Part shown: one piece after another, positions 34,940 to 43,342 of the stretch
Layout of the letters: each line of letters opens with the position of its first letter
How positions within the stretch are numbered: the first letter of the stretch is position 1
Assembly: GCF_031844685.1 (NCBI RefSeq)
Contig: NZ_CP134605.1
Location: 2,748,001-2,812,000, forward strand
Length of the DNA: 64,000 nucleotides
Reading direction: 5' to 3'
From: Streptomyces sp. ITFR-21
Lineage (GTDB): Bacteria; Actinomycetota; Actinomycetes; Streptomycetales; Streptomycetaceae
Program-made: the position numbers and the translations under genes
The notes under the pieces: generated by a model
The model's input: the letters and a program-made list of their open reading frames with translations, nothing else
What the model was told of the DNA's origin: nothing
Databases searched by the model: none

Positions 34940-35842
34940 TCAGACCATTGTCCGGAAAAAGCGAGGCCCCTCACTTGCTGGCGGTTGCCCGGGTTCGGAT
35001 TCGAGCAGCCAGAGGGAACGCCCGTCGCCGCACACGATCTCGGGCACGTCTGCCGGTGCGAGGCTCGTGCGGATAACGTGCAGCCATTCGCCGCCCTCAC
35101 CCCGGGCAAGCGGGTGGATGGCGGATCGCATGTAGCGGTGCGTTCTCACTTGATTGTGAATACGGCTCGCGCTGTGCGACCAGTTGATGACGGAGAAGTC
35201 GTCTTCCATGAATCCTGCGTAGGTGGCCGCATCGGGATCCTGTGGCTCACCGGCGTAGCCGCAAGCGGCCAGATCAAGGGACCTCCTCAGCAGGTTGTAG
35301 ATGACCGGCATCGCGTCGTCGCAGTAGTTCTTCCAGGTGATGTCGTCGGCGAGGGGGATATCGTCCTGCTGCGCGAGGATGTTTCCCGTGTCGAAGTCTT
35401 CATCCATCCAGTGCACCGTTACCCCACCGGTCGTGTCGCCGTTGCGGATCGCCCACAGCAGCGGGGCGGGGCCGCGGTATTTCGGCAGCATGGAGACGTG
35501 GATGTTCATCACGCCGATCCGGGGAATCGCCAGGACGTGCTGCGGGAGCTTCCAGGCGAAGCCGAACACGATCACCAGGTCGAGGTGGTAGCTCTCCAGG
35601 GCGAGTGTGAGTCCATCCATACTCCCGGGGAGCAGCAGGTCCATCCCTGGTGGAACGGCTCCGAGGATTTCGGCGGTTGTCTCTGCGGCATCGCTGAGGT
35701 TCTGGCCCCCGGATCGAAGGGATCGGCCGTAGAAGTAGGCGACAGGGAGGTGTCCGGCGTCGGTGCACGCGGCATGGATCGTGGCGAACGCGGCGGGACC
35801 GGAGGAGATCACGCCGATCCGCAGGGCTTCTGGCAAGCTCAC
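34940..35842 (-). pseudogene. Methionyl-tRNA formyltransferase-like protein, C-terminus replaced by IS sequence
   Basis: About 300 residues from GTG 35842 with GAGGAC upstream. The formyltransferase core is visible: LDLVIVFGFAWKLPQHVLAI, GVMNIHVSMLPKYRGPAPLL with the Asn-His pair and the SLLP-like loop, and GGVTVHWMDEDFDTGNILAQ with the Asp. This fold transfers a formyl group from folate to an amino group; here probably a small molecule or sugar rather than the tRNA, given its accessory setting. The last eleven residues (SEGPRFFRTMV) are encoded inside the IS3 element, so the natural end was lost at 34973. It sits 55 bases after the DUF6879 gene. Confidence 0.7.
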
Positions 35843-35897
35843 GTCCTCAGTTCGAGTTGGTCTGGATTCACGATGACGGATGGGAATACCCGTTTGC

Positions 35898-36431
35898 TCA
35901 GGTCAGCTTGTACTCGCTGTGGGGGATTCCCCGTTCCCAGACGCTTTCGAACGCGTTGGTACAGCGTGTGGCCACCTGGGGGTCTGTGGTCAGTTCGTTG
36001 CCGACCCAGCCGCCGTCTCCGGTGAAGTGGTTGAACAGCACTGTTGTCCCGTCGAAGATCCAGCAGTCGTTGCCGGGCAGGGACAGTGCGGAGGCCCGGG
36101 TACGGGGCAGCCAGCGCACTTCCTCGCCTGCGGCGATGTTCTGCGGCGTGCCGTCATGCTCGAACCGGATGTACTCGGTGACCGGCTCGGAGACGATGCG
36201 CGCTCTGCGCAGCCGCACACCCCGGGCTGCCGTGGTCCGCATCAGGTCGAGCCAGCCAGCTTTGCTCTCGGCATCCTGCTCGGGCCCCCAGTCACCGGCC
36301 CGCCACTTCTCGATGTCGGCCTGCTCTTCCTGCACCGCGTAGCTGTCGCGCATCTCCAGGTGACAGGCGGACTGGCGGCAGGCATTGAACAACCGTGCCC
36401 AGCCGTCCGCGTCAAGAGACTCCACGTGCAC
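35898..36431 (-). CDS. DUF6879-family protein
   Basis: A 177-residue soluble protein starts at GTG 36431 or GTG 36425. I recognise the family from its typical features in Streptomyces: SACHLEMRDSYAVQEEQADI, KWRAGDWGPE, VRLRRARIVSEPVTEYIRFE and WIFDGTTVLFNHF. The molecular role of the family is not established. It is usually paired, as here, with a small upstream gene and often lies near helix-turn-helix regulators. The start overlaps the upstream gene's end by 20 bases. Confidence 0.75.
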   Translation of the reverse strand: MHVESLDADGWARLFNACRQSACHLEMRDSYAVQEEQADIEKWRAGDWGPEQDAESKAGWLDLMRTTAARGVRLRRARIVSEPVTEYIRFEHDGTPQNIAAGEEVRWLPRTRASALSLPGNDCWIFDGTTVLFNHFTGDGGWVGNELTTDPQVATRCTNAFESVWERGIPHSEYKLT

Positions 36432-36627
36432 CGTCCTTCGGTAGGTAGTCGAACAGGGATGCGGGGACGCGTACGACGGTCTCGCCGGCGGGAACCTTCA
36501 TCTGGTCCAAGTCGGACGGTTCGTCGATGACGTAGCCCTGCACGATGAAGTCGCCGCTCTCCTCGTCCCGGTACAGCCGCGGGGAACCGCCCTGACCTGT
36601 GGAACCACCGACGAACTCGATCTTCAT
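36412..36627 (-). CDS. Small partner protein of DUF6879 gene
   Basis: A 71-residue protein from ATG 36627 (with GAGGATC upstream): MKIEFVGGSTGQGGSPRLYR, DFIVQGYVIDEPSDL, ETVVRVPASLFDYL. Proteins of this type commonly precede DUF6879 genes in Streptomyces. No catalytic motif or membrane segment is seen. The function is unknown. Its promoter should be in 36630-36790, before the first IS1380 element. Confidence 0.65.
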   Translation of the reverse strand: MKIEFVGGSTGQGGSPRLYRDEESGDFIVQGYVIDEPSDLDQMKVPAGETVVRVPASLFDYLPKDGARGVS

Positions 36628-36795
36628 GATCGATCCTCACGTCTCAGAGGGACTTCGGGCTGGCGCATGGAGCAATCGGGCGGCACGACGGCGACCTTCG
36701 CCCCCAATCAGCTACTTCACCCGTCGGCTGCTGCGGCCTGATCCGGTATTGCAGAGACGGAGGCTGTGTGTTGCTATCACCAGGAGCGATGTTAG

Positions 36796-38455
36796 CCTCG
36801 CGCTTTCATGAAGTGGGCTGTCCGACGGGTGGGCAGGTAAGCGAAAAGTGCCTCTGACCAGCAAGAATGAGGATTGTCGAGGTCCTTGTTCCTGCCACTG
36901 CCGGAGGCACTTCTCAGGTGAAGAAGCGTATCGGGTCCTATCCACGTGTCCGTATCGAGGGCGGTGGCCGTGGGATGGTGTCCCAGGCCGGGGCCGTGCT
37001 GCTGGTCGAGACGATCCGCAAGACCGGGCTGGACACCGCGATATCGGCGGCGCTTGCCTCGTGGCGACGGCCGCGGGCGGTGCACGACCCGGGCAAAATT
37101 TTCCTGGACGTGGCCCTCGCGGTCGCGTTGGGCGGGGACTGCCTCGCGGATGTCGGGATGCTGCGGGCCGAGCCCGGCGTGTTCGGGCCGGTGGCGTCAG
37201 ACCCCACGGTCTCCCGGCTCATCGACACCCTCGCCGCAGCCGGGCCGAAGGCCCTGTCCGCGATCAGGGCCGCTCGGGCCGGCGTGCGCGAGCGCGTGTG
37301 GAAGCTGGCCGGCACTGCAGCGCCGGATGCCGCGGGGCAGGTGATCGTGGACCTGGACGGGGTACTCGTGCTGGCCCACTCCGAGAAGCAGGACGCCACG
37401 GCGACCTGGAAGAAGACCTTCGGACACCACCCCCTGATGGCCTTCGTCGACCACGGCGCCGGCGGGTCCGGGGAGCCGGTGGCCGGCCTGCTCAGGCCGG
37501 GCAACGCGGGCAGCAACACCGCCGCCGACCACATCACCACCGCCCAGCTCGCCTTGGCGCAGCTGCCGAACAATTACCGCCGTGGACGCCGGACGCTGAT
37601 CCGTACCGACTCCGCAGGCGGTACCCACGAGTTCGTCGCCTGGCTCGCCCAGCGCGGCCGGTGGCTGTCGTACTCGGTCGGCATGACCATCACCGAGCAG
37701 ATCCACCAGGCCGTCCTCAAGGTTCCCGCCACGGCCTGGACGGCAGCGATCGAGCCCGGCGGCGAGATCCGCGACGGCGCCTGGGTCGCAGAACTGTCCG
37801 GCGACTGCCTCAAGAGCTGGCCGAAGGGAACGCGGCTGATCATCCGTAAGGAACGGCCCCATCCCGGTGCCCAGTTGAGAATCACCGACGCCGACGGACT
37901 GCGGCTGACCTGCTTCGCCACCAACACCACCGCTATGCCGATCGCGGCACTGGAGCTGCGACACCGCCAGCGGGCACGGGCCGAGGACCGCATCCGGGCC
38001 GCGCGGGCCACCGGCCTGCGCAACCTGCCCCTGCACGGCACCGCCCAGAACCAGATATGGCTGGAGATCGTCCAGCTCGCCCTCGACCTCCTCGCGTGGA
38101 TGCCGATGCTCGCTCTGACCGGCGAAACCCGCAGGTGGGAACCCCGCCGTCTCCGGTTCCGCCTCTTCTCCGCCGCCGCCCAGCTCGTCACGACCGCCCG
38201 CCGACGCTATCTGCGGTTCGCCCGCCACTGGCCCTGGACCGACGTGATAACCGACGCCCTGGCACGGCTCGAAGCCCTCCCGAACCCCGGCTGAGCAGCA
38301 CGTTCCCGTCCCCGCGACCAGGATCACCCCGACCGGAGCCGTGGAACCCGGCGCCCACCCGACGCGACAGCCGGGCCATCAGCCTGGCTGCCACCAGCCC
38401 GAACAGCCGAAACGGCCCACCGAGAGAACCGATGGAACGTCACGAAAGATCAAGG
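36796..38455 (+). mobile_element. IS1380-family insertion sequence, copy A (1660 bp)
   Basis: The ends are related inverted repeats: left CCTCGCGCTTTCATGAAGT, right read inwards CCTTGATCTTTCGTGACGT (13 of 19 alike). TTAG flanks both sides (36792-36795 and 38456-38459), a four-base target duplication as expected for this family. The right TTAG is also the left flank of the next element. Confidence 0.85.
36918..38294 (+). CDS. IS1380-family transposase, copy A
   Basis: The protein has 458 residues from GTG 36918 (KKRIGSYPRVRIEGGGRGMV). DDE-type features: QVIVDLDGVLVLAHSEKQDA (first Asp), the conserved HHPLMAFVDHGAGGSGEPVA, and LIRTDSAGGTHEFVAWLAQR (second Asp), with the Y-x2-RxxxExxI-type region LRHRQRARAEDRIRAARATG carrying the Glu. 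Length is normal and the frame is intact, so the element may be active. Confidence 0.92.
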   Translation: MKKRIGSYPRVRIEGGGRGMVSQAGAVLLVETIRKTGLDTAISAALASWRRPRAVHDPGKIFLDVALAVALGGDCLADVGMLRAEPGVFGPVASDPTVSRLIDTLAAAGPKALSAIRAARAGVRERVWKLAGTAAPDAAGQVIVDLDGVLVLAHSEKQDATATWKKTFGHHPLMAFVDHGAGGSGEPVAGLLRPGNAGSNTAADHITTAQLALAQLPNNYRRGRRTLIRTDSAGGTHEFVAWLAQRGRWLSYSVGMTITEQIHQAVLKVPATAWTAAIEPGGEIRDGAWVAELSGDCLKSWPKGTRLIIRKERPHPGAQLRITDADGLRLTCFATNTTAMPIAALELRHRQRARAEDRIRAARATGLRNLPLHGTAQNQIWLEIVQLALDLLAWMPMLALTGETRRWEPRRLRFRLFSAAAQLVTTARRRYLRFARHWPWTDVITDALARLEALPNPG

Positions 38456-38459
38456 TTAG

Positions 38460-40137
38460 CCTCCGCGTTTCGTTTGCAGTGGTGTCCGGATCTTGAGCGG
38501 GAACGCGAAAGTGCCTTCTGAGCTGGGATGATGAGGCTTGTCTAGGGCTTCTGTCATCACAGCGAGAAGGCACTTTCTGCGTGCAGACTACCGGGTCACG
38601 CCCCGCGCTGGTCGTGTCGGCCGACGGTCGCGGAGTGGTCAGTCACGCCGGGTCGCGTCTGCTGGCCGACCTCGCCGACGCCACCGGCCTGACGGGGGCC
38701 TTCACCGACACGCTGCGCCGGCTGCGGCCACGGGGCACCGGGCACGACCCCGGCCGGGTCGCTGTCGATGTGGCAGTGATGCTCGCCGACGGCGGCCAGG
38801 CCATCTCCGACTTGGCCCTGTTGCGCGACCAGCCCGGCGTGTCCGGCCCGGTCGCTTCCACTCCGACCGCCTGGCGTCTGCTGGCCGGCATCGACCCGGC
38901 CGCACTCGCCGGGCTGCGCTCGGCCAGGGCCGCCGCCCGTGACGTCGCCTGGCTGCAGGCCGCCGAGACCAAAGGCGGCATAGCAGCGGCCCGCGCAGGT
39001 GGCCGGGACCTGCCCGGCCTGGTCCTGGACATCGATGCCACCCTGGTGACCTGCCACTCCGACAAGGAACAGGCGGCACCCACCTACAAACGCGGCTTCG
39101 GCTACCACCCGCTGCTGTGCTTCCTGGACAACACCGGCGAGGCCCTGGCCGGACTGCTGCGGCCGGGCAACGCCGGCGCGAACACCGCCAGCGACCACAT
39201 CACCGTTCTCGACCGGGCCCTGGCCCAGATCCCCGACGCCCACCGCCACGGCACCCCGATCCTGGTCCGCGCCGACAGCGCCGGAGGCGCGAAAACCTTC
39301 CTCGCCCACCTGCGCTCCCTGCGGGACCGGGGCATCCGCACGTCCTTCTCCGTGGGATACGCGGTCACCGAACCCGTCCGCCGGGCGGTCCGGGCCCTGC
39401 CCGACCGGTTCTGGCACCCGGCTCTGGAGCAGGACGGCACCCTGCGGGCCGGCGCGCAGGTCGCCGAGCCGACCGGCATGGTCGACCTGACCGGCCACCC
39501 CGACGGCACACGCCTCATCGTCCGGCGCGAACGCCCGCACCCCGGAGCGCAGTTGTCGCTGTTCGACCTCGACGAGGGCATGCGCCACCAGGCGTTCCTC
39601 ACCGACACTCCCGTCGGCGAAGGCTCGCTGCAATTCCTGGAGGTCCGCCACCGCGGACATGCCCGCGTCGAGGACCGCATCCGCTGCGGCAAGACCACCG
39701 GCTTCGGCCGCTTCCCCTCCCGCCACTTCGCCATCAACACCGCGTGGCTGGAGCTGGCCCTGACCGCCATCGACCTGCTCGCCTGGACCCAGACCCTCCT
39801 GCTGGACGGCGAACTGGCCACAGCCGAGCCGAAGAAACTCCGCTACCGCCTGCTGCACGCAGCAGCCCGCCTCACCCGCGGAGGACGACGCCCCCACCTG
39901 CGGATCGCCGCTACCTGACCCTGGCGAAATGAGCTGACCAAGGCATTCACGCACCTCGCGGCACTGCCCAGACCAGCCACCTGACCCATGGCCCAGCCCT
40001 GTTCACCTACGACCCGAGGAACCCTGGAGCACCCGACCCAGCGTCGGGCCAAAGCCATACCCACCCCACACAAACCGCGACGACCACCGAAAAGAGACGT
40101 CAGCCCAGCTCAGCAAAGCCCAACCGAAACAGGGAGG
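38460..40137 (+). mobile_element. IS1380-family insertion sequence, copy B (1678 bp), tandem to copy A
   Basis: Left end CCTCCGCGTTTCGTTTGCAG, right end read inwards CCTCCCTGTTTCGGTTGGGC. It is flanked by TTAG on the left (shared with copy A) and CTAG on the right. The two elements differ clearly in sequence, so this is not a simple duplication; one was inserted at the edge of the other. Confidence 0.82.
38581..39918 (+). CDS. IS1380-family transposase, copy B
   Basis: The protein has 445 residues from GTG 38581. It is related to but distinct from copy A: LVLDIDATLVTCHSDKEQAA (first Asp), YHPLLCFLDNTGEALAGLLR, LVRADSAGGAKTFLAHLRSL (second Asp), and VRHRGHARVEDRIRCGKTTG (Glu). The frame is intact. 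Confidence 0.92.
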   Translation: MQTTGSRPALVVSADGRGVVSHAGSRLLADLADATGLTGAFTDTLRRLRPRGTGHDPGRVAVDVAVMLADGGQAISDLALLRDQPGVSGPVASTPTAWRLLAGIDPAALAGLRSARAAARDVAWLQAAETKGGIAAARAGGRDLPGLVLDIDATLVTCHSDKEQAAPTYKRGFGYHPLLCFLDNTGEALAGLLRPGNAGANTASDHITVLDRALAQIPDAHRHGTPILVRADSAGGAKTFLAHLRSLRDRGIRTSFSVGYAVTEPVRRAVRALPDRFWHPALEQDGTLRAGAQVAEPTGMVDLTGHPDGTRLIVRRERPHPGAQLSLFDLDEGMRHQAFLTDTPVGEGSLQFLEVRHRGHARVEDRIRCGKTTGFGRFPSRHFAINTAWLELALTAIDLLAWTQTLLLDGELATAEPKKLRYRLLHAAARLTRGGRRPHLRIAAT

Positions 40138-40486
40138 CTAGCATCGTTGCCGACACGGAGCAGCAGCGGAGCCTTTACGGTTGCAGATACGGAGGGCCCT
40201 GGATTCGGCCATACAGCCCGCATCCGAATCACCGTGGCGGGCCGACAGATCACCATCATCGCCACCGGCATCGTCGCGGCAGAATGAAGCGACGCCTGCA
40301 CACGGCCGGGTGGGCCACCCACCAAAACCACCCAGGGGCAGCAGAGCAGTCGGTTTACGGCGGGTGCAATGAGGCGTTCACGCTCCCGCGAGCAGATCTC
40401 GCGGGAACGCAAGCACCGTCCAACCAACGACTCACATGTCTTGACCACTTTCTGGTCGCAGGTATCGGTACAACGCTGGGTCGAAC
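40138..40486. other. Gap between IS copy B and the defence module
   Basis: A plus-strand fragment ending DTEGPGFGHTARIRITVAGR then QITIIATGIVAAE (stop at 40287) looks like the end of a small gene whose start was removed by IS copy B. A hairpin at 40384 follows. Nothing else is seen. Confidence 0.45.
40384..40406 (-). terminator. Hairpin downstream of the DUF499 gene
   Basis: TCCCGCGAG pairs with CTCGCGGGA around a five-base loop, about 80 bases beyond the stop of the minus-strand defence operon. Confidence 0.65.
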
Positions 40487-43297
40487 CTAGTTCGTGTTGA
40501 CATCGAGATCCTGCGTTGCTTCTTCGAGGGGCTCTACCACACCGTTGCGGAAGGCCACCCGATCAAACTCGCCCTCGGCATGAATGCTGATTGCTATGCC
40601 AACGGTTCCAGGCTGATCCGACAGCCAGGACAGTGCGCGCCGAAGATTGAAGAGGCCCGAGCGTTCGATGGTTGCCTTGATGTCAGCCACTCGCACTACA
40701 TCACTTGGAGATACCGGCGCATCCACGGTCGGTGTCACTACTTGGGGGTTCGCAACTGTCGGGGAAGCGGCCGGCCGAGGCTGGGGAATCGCAACCTGAC
40801 CGGATTCAGAGCTCGGCGGGGCCGGTTCCACAGTCGACTCGAGACATTCGCGGGCGTAGTCATGCCACAGGATCGCCGCATCGTCCGAGAGGTCGACCTC
40901 ATCCGAGGCAAGTCGTTCGCCAAAGCGGACTCGACTAGCGTCCCGCGGCATGATCTCTTCCGACTCCCGTACGAGCCCCACCACGTAACCGAGTTCACCC
41001 GACTTGACCGCGCCAGCGATGGCAGAGGCGATGGCCTTCTCATCCCAGAGCTTGGTAAACTCGTAGTAGCTGTAGAACCAGTCAACCAGATCGGCACAGG
41101 CGACGGCCTTCCTGTCAGGACCCAGCCCCGCCAGGGCAACAAGCTTCGCCGTGGTGACAGACCCGAACACTCGCTGGCCTAGGGCCTCCACGACACGCTC
41201 GTGGAGGGAACGTCCGGCTGACAGCATCGTGCGGAGGTCCGAAGGCTCGAGCGCGTACGGAGTATCGCCTGTCCGCGAGCGCGTGGGGATGGTCACCGTG
41301 CTGTAAGCGGCCCCGATGGCTGCGGAGCCATCACGCCGAGCGTTGCCTGACTTTTCCCTGAGTTCCTCAATTTGCTCAACGCTGAAGTTGTATTTTCGGG
41401 CCTGAGCCAGCAGCGACTCTGCGGCCAAGCGCAGTCTTATCGCGTGTCGGGCCAGGTCAAACTGACCCTTGTCTGGAAGGACCAGAGCCAATCCATTCCG
41501 GTACCTGCGCGGACTCCCCTTACCAGCTTGTTCGATAAGCCTCGGCAACGGATCACGGTCTTCGGACCAATCCGGGTGAAGGTAGGCGACCGTGAAAATA
41601 GGGCGCCCGTCTGCGATACCGCCAGGTGCTTCCGGCCACAGAGCCACGCCCTTGCTTCCCTGCAGCTGCTTCTCAAGCTCCGCCCGGGCCGCAGTGAGCA
41701 CTTCGTTGGAGTTGAGTTTGCTGGCCTCGTCACGCACGAGTTTTGTCAGGTTGGGAGTCGGCTCGAACCGGTAGCGGCGTCCCGTGTAGTGGAGATAGAG
41801 CTCCTCTTCACGAAGATCATGCAATGCGGAGATGATAATGTTCCGGGTCAGACCGGGAACGAGGATGCTCCGAACAAGATCGGATTCAAGTACGCCACGG
41901 TCCTCTCCCTCCCGAGCCCCGAAGCTGTAGAGCATGATGGAGGTTGCCACGCGCGTTCCCACCTGAAGCTGCGCGATCATCGGGCTGTCAGCCCCGAGCC
42001 TTCGGTCGACCGTCGCGCACCCTGCGCCCTCCGATGTGACGTCGCTCGACAACACGGAGGTGTAGCGCTCCCTCTCTCCGACCTGGGAGAAGAACGCGCC
42101 TCGGGATGCCTCATCGGTGAAGTCGATGTCTCCCGGGCCAATGAGCGGGCTCTTCGCCCCCGAACGCCACAGCGAGTGCACCACTGCTGCCAGGAACTGC
42201 AATGCTCCACGGGTTCGCTGATACGAGGGCAGAGATCCCCATCGGTGGTACATGAGATCAAGCAGGTCGGGGTGCAACGGATAGGCAGCCAATATCCGCC
42301 GCTCCAGGGAGTCCGCTGCCTCCTCGGCCTCTCGGCGTGCGTCGCCGGTTTCTGCCGTAGCGAGCAGTTGCCGACGGAGCAGATCGCAATAGGAGCGTGC
42401 GACGTCTTGATGAATGGCCTCGTCCCCGAGGTCCGCGAAGAGTCGCCGCTGAACGACCCGCAGCACTTCGTCGCCTGACACAGGCTCACGCTTCGCATCG
42501 ACCCGAGCAACGAGCTTGTCCAGATCGCTCAACAGCCCCTCAGCGCCGACAGCCTCGCCAACACTGGCCTGGAGGCTGTAGACCATGGCAGCACGCGGCT
42601 GGGCGCTGATTGCTTCCGTGAGGGCCTGAACGAACAGCATCGCCTGCCGGCCGGCGGTGGATTCTGCCCGCTGGACAGCCATGGCCTTTTCGACATAGAT
42701 CAGGACTTCGTCGAGAAGGATGAGGGTCGGGCCGTCACCAATCACCTGCCGCAGGACATCTCCGCCCGGAGCGGAGCCGTTCCTGTCGTGCTGCTCTACC
42801 AGCTCATAACGTCCGAGTTGAGCTGCGAGTTCTCCCCAGAGAGTGTGCGTCTCGACCCCTGTTGCGCGCATCGGGGAGAGGGGGTCAAGCTCCTCGCCGG
42901 ACAGCACGGCGATCTGCACGTCTCCCGGATCCGCGACATCTTTTAGGTCCGGGCAAGCCGCAACGGAGGCGGCGCGTTCACGAACCAGATGAAGCAGAGC
43001 AACAAGGCTGTGGGTCTTGCCGCCGCCGAACGGAGTCCGGAGTTGCAGGACATGGGAGCCGACTCCCCCCGCCAGAACGTCCATGACGTCGGTGAGCAAC
43101 TCTCCCATCTTCTTCGTGAGATACGTCGCTCGATAGAATCTACCGGCATCCGCGTAGACGGGTGCGATGCCTATTCGGCCTCTGAAGACTCCGGCCAGAT
43201 TGGCCGCGTAGGTCCCCATGTCAAGGACGCCCGCCGCTACATCATCGTGCGGGCGTGCGACCTGCGTCCAAGGCAACAGCCGATAGCTCGAACTCAC
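40487..43297 (-). CDS. DUF499 ATPase of a methyltransferase-linked defence module
   Basis: The protein has 936 residues from GTG 43297. The N-terminal AAA-type region has LRTPFGGGKTHSLVALLHLV (Walker A, about 90) and PTLILLDEVLIYVEKAM (Walker B, about 195); RAAMVYSLQASVGEAVGAE is sensor-like. The rest matches the DUF499 family in length and layout, with a Pro-rich linker near 840-880 before a small C-terminal domain. DUF499 proteins recur beside DUF1156 methyltransferases and SNF2-type helicases in defence islands; their exact step is not known. Last gene of the three-gene operon, 45 bases after the methyltransferase. Confidence 0.82.
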   Translation of the reverse strand: MSSSYRLLPWTQVARPHDDVAAGVLDMGTYAANLAGVFRGRIGIAPVYADAGRFYRATYLTKKMGELLTDVMDVLAGGVGSHVLQLRTPFGGGKTHSLVALLHLVRERAASVAACPDLKDVADPGDVQIAVLSGEELDPLSPMRATGVETHTLWGELAAQLGRYELVEQHDRNGSAPGGDVLRQVIGDGPTLILLDEVLIYVEKAMAVQRAESTAGRQAMLFVQALTEAISAQPRAAMVYSLQASVGEAVGAEGLLSDLDKLVARVDAKREPVSGDEVLRVVQRRLFADLGDEAIHQDVARSYCDLLRRQLLATAETGDARREAEEAADSLERRILAAYPLHPDLLDLMYHRWGSLPSYQRTRGALQFLAAVVHSLWRSGAKSPLIGPGDIDFTDEASRGAFFSQVGERERYTSVLSSDVTSEGAGCATVDRRLGADSPMIAQLQVGTRVATSIMLYSFGAREGEDRGVLESDLVRSILVPGLTRNIIISALHDLREEELYLHYTGRRYRFEPTPNLTKLVRDEASKLNSNEVLTAARAELEKQLQGSKGVALWPEAPGGIADGRPIFTVAYLHPDWSEDRDPLPRLIEQAGKGSPRRYRNGLALVLPDKGQFDLARHAIRLRLAAESLLAQARKYNFSVEQIEELREKSGNARRDGSAAIGAAYSTVTIPTRSRTGDTPYALEPSDLRTMLSAGRSLHERVVEALGQRVFGSVTTAKLVALAGLGPDRKAVACADLVDWFYSYYEFTKLWDEKAIASAIAGAVKSGELGYVVGLVRESEEIMPRDASRVRFGERLASDEVDLSDDAAILWHDYARECLESTVEPAPPSSESGQVAIPQPRPAASPTVANPQVVTPTVDAPVSPSDVVRVADIKATIERSGLFNLRRALSWLSDQPGTVGIAISIHAEGEFDRVAFRNGVVEPLEEATQDLDVNTN

Positions 43298-43342
43298 AGC
43301 GTTCCAACCCCCTGTAATTCAACGTTGTGGATGGTCAGCACC

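Larger units (their letters stand above)
33681..34973 (+). mobile_element. IS3-family insertion sequence (1293 bp)
   Basis: The ends are imperfect inverted repeats of about 25 bp: left TGAGGTGCCCCGAAGCTTCC (then GGACA), right, read inwards, TGAGGGGCCTCGCTTTTTCC (then GGACA). It carries orfA and orfB with the usual overlap. No matching short target duplication flanks it (CGC on the left, CTT on the right). Both flanking genes are truncated at its edges, which suggests a deletion next to the element after insertion. Confidence 0.88.
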
